Shown: in pieces, positions 1-3,950 of the stretch | Layout: every line of letters begins with the position of its first letter | How positions within the stretch are numbered: the stretch's first letter is position 1 | From: Acetobacteraceae bacterium | GTDB taxonomy: Bacteria > Pseudomonadota > Alphaproteobacteria > Acetobacterales > Acetobacteraceae | Assembly (NCBI GenBank): GCA_947462945.1 | Contig: CANHTE010000086.1 | Location: 1 to 6,335 of the forward strand | Length of the DNA: 6,335 bases | Direction: 5' to 3' | Made by a program: the position numbers and the translations under genes | Notes under the pieces: model-generated | The model's database searches: none | The model's input: only the letters and a program-made list of their open reading frames with translations | Told to the model about the DNA's origin: nothing

Positions 1-97
1 AGCCGTGGATCAGCAGGATCGGTCTGCCCTGGCCCTGCGAGACAGCGTGCAGGTCGACCCCATCGCGCGTGACCATGTGGTGTTGGACGTCGCTCAT
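1..97 (-). CDS. alpha/beta hydrolase, N-terminal fragment (cut by window edge)
   Basis: Only the first 32 codons lie in the window; the gene continues beyond base 1. The ATG at 97-95 overlaps the TGA of the upstream hydrolase (97-94 reads ATGA), a translational-coupling arrangement that also fixes the start. The visible protein starts MSDVQHHMVTRDGVDLHAVS and then runs through GQGRPILLIHG. That is the first beta strands of the alpha/beta hydrolase fold followed by the HG oxyanion-hole motif. The same segment in the neighbouring gene reads GEGPPILLVHG, so the two are probably related tandem copies. The nucleophile, cap and catalytic His are outside the window, so the substrate cannot be inferred. 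Confidence 0.8.
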   Translation of the reverse strand, partial: MSDVQHHMVTRDGVDLHAVSQGQGRPILLIHG

Positions 98-975
98 CCT
101 GCTGCTCCCACCCGCGCGCAAAAGCCGAGGATCGCTCCGGCCACGGCCTGCGGCTGCTCCTCGGCCAGGAGGTGTCCGCAATAAGGGATGGTCGTGCCGG
201 TCACGTCCTCGGCCACCAGTTGCATCTGCTCCAGCACGCCGGGGTGGCCGAACTGCCCATTGAGCGCGAGTACGGGGGTCTTCAGCTTCGTGGCCGTCGC
301 CGCGCGGATTTGCTCGGCCGTCGTCAGCGCGTCACGGTACCAGCCGAAGGAGCCGTGCAGGCCACCGGGCTTGCGCAGCCCGCGGACATATTCCGCCTTG
401 TCGGCCTCGGTGATGGAGGACGGATCGGCGACCATCGAGGTCAGCAGGTGATCCACCATCATGGCTTCCCGGCCTTCCCACAGCAGGGCGGGCAGATGCG
501 GCTGCGCGTTGAAGGCGAACCACCAGTAGGGAAAGGGGTTCTCCTTCACGAAAGCCGTGAAGCGCTCAAGGTTGTAGCCCGGCAGCGGCTCGTCGAAGTA
601 GCCGAGGCCGAGCACGCGGTCCGGGCTCCCGGCGGCCAGCAGCAGCGCCGGCAGCGCGCCCATGTCGTGCCCCATGACGAAGTAGCGCGCATGGCCCAGC
701 GCCTCCATCACGCCGCGCAGATCGGCGGCGATGGTCAGGCCGTCATAGCCGGCATAGGGCTTGTCGCTTTCGCCATAGCCGCGCGCATCCACCGCGATCA
801 CGCTGTGCCGTGCCGCGAGCAGCGGCATCACGTGGCGCCAGTGGTAGGAGCTTCCCATCCAGCCGTGGACCAGCAGGATTGGCGGTCCCTCGCCGCCGAT
901 GATGGCGTGATGCATGATGCCATTGGCAAAGATCTTGCTATGGCCGAAGCCAGGCGGAGTTGGAGTGGCTGACAT
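94..975 (-). CDS. alpha/beta hydrolase with Asp nucleophile (epoxide hydrolase / haloacetate dehalogenase-like)
   Basis: A 293-residue, probably cytoplasmic protein; no signal peptide is visible. Seen: oxyanion-hole HGW at residues 37-39, the strand motif DARGYGESDKP at about 63-72, nucleophile elbow GHDMG at 102-106 with Asp104 where esterases have Ser, a Trp/aromatic-rich cap (PFPYWWFAF near 147-155, WYRD at 212-215), and a C-terminal PYCGHLL giving the likely catalytic His268. An Asp nucleophile is known from epoxide hydrolases and haloalkane/haloacetate dehalogenases, which form a covalent ester with the substrate. The usual third acid is not obvious: the loop after the penultimate strand reads LALNGQFGHPG, without the expected Asp or Glu. 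I chose the ATG at 975 because AGGG (984-981) lies 5 bases upstream and homology-like sequence begins just after it; the frame is open much further upstream but that part is antisense to the regulator gene. It is divergent from the LysR gene and overlaps the next hydrolase by 4 bases, so the two are probably co-transcribed. Exact substrate unknown. Confidence 0.9.
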   Translation of the reverse strand: MSATPTPPGFGHSKIFANGIMHHAIIGGEGPPILLVHGWMGSSYHWRHVMPLLAARHSVIAVDARGYGESDKPYAGYDGLTIAADLRGVMEALGHARYFVMGHDMGALPALLLAAGSPDRVLGLGYFDEPLPGYNLERFTAFVKENPFPYWWFAFNAQPHLPALLWEGREAMMVDHLLTSMVADPSSITEADKAEYVRGLRKPGGLHGSFGWYRDALTTAEQIRAATATKLKTPVLALNGQFGHPGVLEQMQLVAEDVTGTTIPYCGHLLAEEQPQAVAGAILGFCARVGAAG

Positions 976-1040
976 AGGTTCCCTAACGCGCATTGCAGAT
1001 CGCTCATGTTTCATGCCATCAGCTGCAGCACAATCGGGGT

Positions 1041-1072
1041 ATTTTGGGACATTAAGTTCCATTTTCGGGACA
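1041..1072. promoter_or_regulatory. putative LysR operator in the divergent intergenic region
   Basis: The 103 bases between the hydrolase start (975) and the regulator start (1079) contain two near-identical elements, ATTTTGGGACA (1041-1051) and ATTTTCGGGACA (1061-1072). Their GGGACA cores begin 21 bases apart, about two helical turns, so they lie on one face of the DNA. Between them, GTTCC (1056-1060) forms an imperfect inverted repeat with GGGAC (1046-1050) around ATTAA. Dyads of this kind with an AT-rich centre are typical of LysR-family sites (T-N11-A type). The second copy overlaps the weak ribosome-binding sequence of the regulator, which would suit negative autoregulation. The repeats are seen directly; their role as operator is inferred. 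I could not define convincing -35/-10 boxes for either direction. Confidence 0.45.
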
Positions 1073-1078
1073 GTGAGC

Positions 1079-2017
1079 ATGGACCTCAACGCCCTACGGG
1101 CCTTCGTCTTGGTCGTGGATGGCGGCGGCATCACGGAAGGCGCCCGCCGGGCGGGCCTGCCGAAATCCACCGTGAGCCGCCAGGTTCGTGACCTTGAGGC
1201 CAAGCTGGGTGAGCGCCTCCTGGAGCGCCGGGGCCGTGGCCTCACCGCCACCGGCGCGGGCCGCCGTCTGTACGAATCATCCCGCGGCCCAGTGGGCGCG
1301 CTGGAGGTATTGCGCCATGACGCCTTCGCCGCCCCGGTCGCTGGCCGCGTCCGCGTCGCTGCGCCGGTCATGCTGGCCCGTGGGCTGTTGCAGGACCTGC
1401 TGGCCGATTTCCTGGGCCGACACGCGGCGATCGATGTGGAGATCGACATCCTGGACCGCTTTAGCGCAGCTGCCACATCCGCCGCGGACATCGCCTTTTG
1501 CGTCGGCATTACGCCGGGCGAGCAGAAGCCGCTGCGCTCTCTGGGCTTCGTCGAGGCCCGGCTCTACGCCTCGCCCACCCTGCTTGCTGCGCAAGGATCA
1601 CCCGGTAGGCCGGCGGAACTCACCCGCCTGCCCATCCTCACCCAAGGCTGTGCGCCGGGGGCGAAGGCTGGCTGGACGTTGACGGACGCACACAGCGTGT
1701 CGCACCAGCTTGTGTTCACACCCAGGCTGGTGGCAGCGGACCCAGACCTGCTGCTGGCCGCCGCCCTGGCCGGCCACGGCGTCTGCCGTATGGCGACCTT
1801 CCTGGCCGAGCCGCATCTGCGCACGGGGCGGCTGGCCCCGGTGCTGGAAGGTTACACCGCCGAACGCCATGAGGTGACCCTGGCCGTCCTACGCCGATCT
1901 CGTGATGCAGCCGTTCAGTGTTTTGCGACTGAAGTGGCGGAACTTCTGACCGAGCGACTGCGCTCGCGCCAATTTGCGGGCCCCAAGGACGGCTTGCGGT
2001 CGGAGCTGCCTGCATGA
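1079..2017 (+). CDS. LysR-family transcriptional regulator
   Basis: A 312-residue protein of normal LysR length. The N-terminus MDLNALRAFVLVVDGGGITE, followed by GARRAGLPKSTVSRQVRDLE (residues 21-40) and KLGERLLERRGRGLTATGAG (about 42-61), is the characteristic winged helix-turn-helix with its linker helix. Residues from about 85 to 300 form the periplasmic-binding-protein-like effector domain (strands such as GRVRVAAP, a VEIDIL segment and AADIAFCVG). The frame is open back to 914, but that stretch overlaps the hydrolase gene. The ATG at 1079 matches the family start and has GGGA at 1067-1070; a GTG at 1073 is a possible alternative. Divergence from two hydrolase genes suggests it controls them and itself in response to a small ligand. 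Nothing links it to metE; MetR is also a LysR protein, but here the divergent partner is a hydrolase and metE lies 1.9 kb away behind its own riboswitch. Effector unknown. Confidence 0.93.
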   Translation: MDLNALRAFVLVVDGGGITEGARRAGLPKSTVSRQVRDLEAKLGERLLERRGRGLTATGAGRRLYESSRGPVGALEVLRHDAFAAPVAGRVRVAAPVMLARGLLQDLLADFLGRHAAIDVEIDILDRFSAAATSAADIAFCVGITPGEQKPLRSLGFVEARLYASPTLLAAQGSPGRPAELTRLPILTQGCAPGAKAGWTLTDAHSVSHQLVFTPRLVAADPDLLLAAALAGHGVCRMATFLAEPHLRTGRLAPVLEGYTAERHEVTLAVLRRSRDAAVQCFATEVAELLTERLRSRQFAGPKDGLRSELPA

Positions 2018-2215
2018 AGGTTTGCGCCATGATCCGCTGGCAGGCTGCCGGAGGTTTCGCGTCAGCATGAGGCCATTCTCGCCATCCAGTCACGGCGACT
2101 GGGTCTCACACGCTCCACAAGGCCGGATGTAACTCCCGCGCAGGAACCCCTGGCCAGCTACGCCGTTCGGGCGACATCTCGGCTCGATCGTTATCGCTGC
2201 CGCGCGAAACCGCCG
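2018..2215. other. non-coding stretch after the regulator gene
   Basis: I see no convincing gene on either strand here. The only plus-strand frame with an ATG (2068, starting MRPFSPSSHGDWVSH) ends after 21 codons and has no clear ribosome-binding site. A loose inverted repeat, GCCTGC (2008-2013) with GCAGGC (2040-2045), spans the end of the regulator gene, but its 26-base loop and lack of a T-run make it a poor terminator. No tRNA, transposon end or long repeat was recognised. Confidence 0.5.
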
Positions 2216-2371
2216 CTATCCGCGCCGAGCGGCTATCACCGCCTCTCTTTCGGTCGCTGACAGCCCAGCATCCGACTTCACTGCCTTCTCAAAGAAGTCA
2301 CCTGCCCGCTCGAGCGCCTCCTGGCTGACGCCGGCTTCCAATGCAGCCGTAGGGAGAGCTTCTTCGTCCAC
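2216..2371 (-). CDS. hypothetical small acidic-helical protein (weak; possibly a gene remnant)
   Basis: A 51-codon frame starting at GTG (2371) and ending at TAG (2218-2216). GAGG lies six bases before the GTG, a reasonable ribosome-binding site. The product begins VDEEALPTAALEAGVSQEAL (read as Met at the start) and continues with ERAGDFFEKAV and ATEREAVIAARRG. It is rich in Ala and Glu and looks like two or three amphipathic helices. The opposite strand reads as a Ser/Ala-rich antisense pattern, which suggests the minus strand is or was the coding one. Against this, third-position G+C is only about 63 percent by my count, lower than in metE or the regulator. I do not recognise the family. 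It may be the C-terminal end of a decayed longer gene, since the frame stays open for 7 codons upstream of the GTG. Confidence 0.3.
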   Translation of the reverse strand: MDEEALPTAALEAGVSQEALERAGDFFEKAVKSDAGLSATEREAVIAARRG

Positions 2372-2392
2372 CCCGGGCCTCAGCCCCCGTGC

Positions 2393-2545
2393 CTACAAGC
2401 GCGAACGTCGCCTATAGGCGGCTTCCTCAGAAGTTGGCCTGAAATCCCGCCGGCGAAAGAATGATTGGCGCGCAGGTGCAGATACGGACAGCCTCTGGCG
2501 AAGCCGGCAATTCAGCGCATTGCGACGGACGGCCGCGGTAAGCAC
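2393..2545 (-). CDS. possible small ORF downstream of the sigma factor (very weak)
   Basis: A 50-codon frame from GTG (2545) to TAG (2395-2393), in the same reading frame as the sigma-factor ORF and just 12 bases after its TGA. The product is strongly basic (segments QSFFRRRDFRPTSEEAAYRR and RRSRL at the end). Three successive minus-strand segments (sigma ORF, this one, and 2371-2216) share one frame and are separated only by a TGA and a TAG. That could be decay of a longer gene or chance. I recognise no family and see no convincing ribosome-binding site. Confidence 0.15.
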   Translation of the reverse strand: MLTAAVRRNALNCRLRQRLSVSAPARQSFFRRRDFRPTSEEAAYRRRSRL

Positions 2546-2557
2546 TCTTCTCCGCCC

Positions 2558-3112
2558 TCACCGCCGAAGGGCCGTTCGTGCTCGGCTTCCGGCGGCATAG
2601 CCTCCGCCGAGCAGCCGCTCCCGCAGCAAGGTGCGGGCACGGTGCAGCCTGCTCTTGGTCGCCTCCACCGAAATACCCAGGACGTCCGCTGCCTCAGGCG
2701 CCGTCATCTCCTCGATGTCACGCAGAACGAGGATGGCGCGATAGGGCTCGGGCAGGGACGCCAGGGCCCGCAGGATGTCCTGCCGCAGCGCAGGTTCGGG
2801 CGTCACCGCCACCAGATGCTCCATCGCATCCTCGTCCCAGGCCACCTCCCGGCGGCGCAGGCGGAGCATGCGCAGGCAAGCGCGGGTGACGATACGGAAG
2901 GTCCAGCCCGCCAGGGCGGCCGCATCCCGCAGCGAGGCGAGTCGGCGATGGATCTGCCACAGGGCCAGTTGCACAGCGTCCTCGGCGTCCTCGATGGTAC
3001 CGTGACTGCCTTCCGCGACGGCGCGCCGTCCAACCTTCCCGTATCGGGCGCGCGGGTTGAGGTCTTCGAGCTCTCGCCGGACAGCGGAGAACGGCTCGGC
3101 TCGGCCGTGCAT
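2558..3112 (-). CDS. ECF-type sigma-70 factor, probably 5'-truncated (gene remnant)
   Basis: The open frame encodes 184 residues. Residues from about 40 onward are a clear ECF sigma factor: EDAEDAVQLALWQIHRR through TFRIVTRACLRMLRLRRR (about 41-88) is region 2 (core RNA polymerase and -10 contact). RQDILRALASLPEPYRAILV (110-129) and EAADVLGISVEATKSRLHRA (140-159) are region 4 with the helix-turn-helix that reads the -35 element. ECF factors normally have 25-40 more family-like residues before the EDAVQ motif. Here the first 37 or so residues (bases 3112-3002) are antisense to a better-supported plus-strand coding segment, so I infer that the original 5' end has been lost and the ATG at 3112 is accidental. 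An internal GTG in the EDAVQ codons is another possible start but would remove part of region 2. No anti-sigma gene is adjacent. Alternatively the fusion ORF may be expressed as a shortened sigma factor. Confidence 0.65.
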   Translation of the reverse strand: MHGRAEPFSAVRRELEDLNPRARYGKVGRRAVAEGSHGTIEDAEDAVQLALWQIHRRLASLRDAAALAGWTFRIVTRACLRMLRLRRREVAWDEDAMEHLVAVTPEPALRQDILRALASLPEPYRAILVLRDIEEMTAPEAADVLGISVEATKSRLHRARTLLRERLLGGGYAAGSRARTALRR

Positions 3113-3644
3113 GCTGCCACGACCGGGACGGATGGGCGCTGGGGTCCCTATGCCGCACGGCAGGGTGTCGCGCTGGAGTTCGTGCTGCAGGTCCCTGGTC
3201 TGCCCGTGGCCTACATCACGCGACCGGCCTTTCCACGCGGCTCCTCACTGGTGCGGCTTTCGCCGGCCATTCCGCCTGCGGAGGAGCGCGGCGGCGAGGG
3301 GCTGCTGGTGATCCGCAGACCCCGCGGCCTGAGCGGGGCAGGCCGCGATCTCGTGCTGGCGAAGGGCACGCCTGGGCGGCCGCGAGCCGAGAACGTCTAC
3401 CGCTTCCTGCTCGACCCCTCGGAGAGGGTACCGGGCATTGCTGCGCGCGCGACCACTGCGCGAGGGCGTGGCCATAGCAGAGTTCCATGCCTGAGATCTC
3501 TGCCCGCAGGACCCATTGACTGTGATCGGCGCGGCATTCCGGGGCAACCGATTGGCCACCATCCAGGTAGGGACGCTGGCTATCCCGCGCCCCCGGAAGG
3601 GCCATTTCGACGCGATGCCATCAGTCGAGGCGATCAAGTCTTGA
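3002..3644 (+). pseudogene. C-terminal remnant of a secreted-hydrolase-type protein (Ig-like/carboxypeptidase-regulatory-like domain), frameshifted
   Basis: From 3002 the plus strand reads VTAFRDGAPSNLPVSGARVE, then VFELSPDSGERLGSA, TTGTDGRWGPYAA, ALEFVLQVPGLPVAYITRPA and FPRGSSLVRLSP. This resembles the beta-sandwich domain I recall at the C-terminus of bacterial lipase or PHB-depolymerase-like secreted hydrolases; the family call is from memory and tentative. Third-position G+C is high, as in a real gene. No catalytic hydrolase domain precedes it: upstream lies the sigma-factor remnant on the other strand. After about 3440-3452 coding sense moves to another frame (PLREGVAIAEFHA, bases 3453-3491). 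That frame meets an in-frame TGA at 3492-3494 and continues as DPLTVIGAAFRGNRLATIQV and PRPRKGHFDAMPSVEAIKS to a TGA at 3642-3644. Loss of one CG unit in the GCGCGCGCG run would explain the shift. Missing 5' end, frameshift and stop together indicate a pseudogene; a GTG-started short product from 3002 is the alternative. Confidence 0.6.
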
Positions 3645-3669
3645 CGTGATATAATCATAAACATATCCT
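3641..3669 (+). promoter_or_regulatory. putative sigma-70 promoter of metE
   Basis: TTGACG (3641-3646) matches five of six bases of the -35 consensus. TATCCT (3664-3669) matches four of six bases of the -10 consensus, with a 17-base spacer, the optimum. Transcription would then start near 3676, right at the beginning of the cobalamin aptamer, so position and spacing support each other. A perfect TATAAT also occurs at 3650-3655, but its matching -35 position (about 3627-3632, GAGGCG) is poor. The stretch 3640-3672 is conspicuously AT-rich in a GC-rich region. The -35 box overlaps the terminal TGA of the upstream pseudogene. Confidence 0.6.
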
Positions 3670-3674
3670 TATGA

Positions 3675-3875
3675 AGCGTTGGTCCCGCGCGAGCGGGTGA
3701 AAAGGGAATTCCGTGCGGGGCATCGCCCCAAGTCGGAAGCTGCCCCAGCAACTGTCGGCGGGAAGCAGCCGGCCCGTGCCCCTCTTTCGGAGGGGCGCCA
3801 CTGCGCAAGCGGGAAGGCAGGGCCAGCCGCGATGGGCGCAAGCCCGGCACCCGCAAGCCAGGAGACCTGCCTGCG
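3675..3875 (+). promoter_or_regulatory. cobalamin (B12) riboswitch aptamer in the metE leader
   Basis: Conserved class elements appear in the correct order. A hairpin CCCGC-GCGA-GCGGG (3684-3697, GNRA loop) is followed directly by TGAAAAGGGAA (3698-3708), then GCCCCAGCAACTGT (3742-3755), a variable arm (CCCCTC-TTTC-GGAGGGG, about 3779-3796), and the B12 box GCCAGGAGACCTGCC (3857-3871) preceded by GCAA. This RNA binds adenosylcobalamin or a related corrinoid and changes the fold of the downstream leader. The gene 76 bases after it is metE, a textbook target: with B12 available, cells use MetH and turn MetE off. The exact 5' limit and P1 pairing are estimated. Confidence 0.95.
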
Positions 3876-3950
3876 CCGTGCACCCCGCCAGACGGGGGCG
3901 CGCCACCCCCACGGCCGGGCTGGGCGCACCGGGCGTAGGAGACACTTGCG
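3872..3950 (+). promoter_or_regulatory. riboswitch expression platform and metE ribosome-binding site
   Basis: The GC-rich leader between the B12 box and the ATG can form competing stems. TGCGCC (3872-3877) pairs with GGCGCA (3923-3928), whereas GCCGTG (3875-3880) pairs with CACGGC (3910-3915); these share bases and exclude each other. Inside them CCCCG (3883-3887) can pair with CGGGG (3893-3897), or GGGGG (3894-3898) with CCCCC (3906-3910). No T-run follows any of them, so a Rho-independent terminator is unlikely and translational or Rho-dependent control is inferred. AGGAG (3937-3941) sits 9 bases before the ATG at 3951 and is the ribosome-binding site that fixes the start. Confidence 0.6.

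Noticed and set aside
914..1078. Upstream extension of the LysR frame to an ATG at 914
   Set aside because: It overlaps the start of the divergent hydrolase gene and precedes the canonical LysR N-terminus, which starts exactly at 1079.
976..1509. Upstream extension of the hydrolase frame on the minus strand (about 178 extra codons)
   Set aside because: It is antisense to the LysR gene and low in complexity (Arg/Ser/Ala). The hydrolase fold begins just after the ATG at 975, which has its own ribosome-binding site.
2465..3001. Plus-strand open frame upstream of the hydrolase-tail remnant, in the same frame
   Set aside because: It is antisense to clear ECF sigma-factor sequence. Its Gln/Arg/Gly-rich translation has no family signal, so only the part from about 3002 looks genuine.
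2996..3432. GGTACC hexamers at 2996-3001 and 3427-3432
   Set aside because: One coincides with the gene junction, which could suggest a site-specific or cloning artefact. A third GGTACC also occurs inside the intact hydrolase gene (near 336), so chance occurrence is adequate.
3894..3910. GGGGGCGCGCCACCCCC hairpin in the metE leader as an intrinsic terminator
   Set aside because: No T-run follows it and it competes with other stems. It is better treated as part of the riboswitch expression platform.
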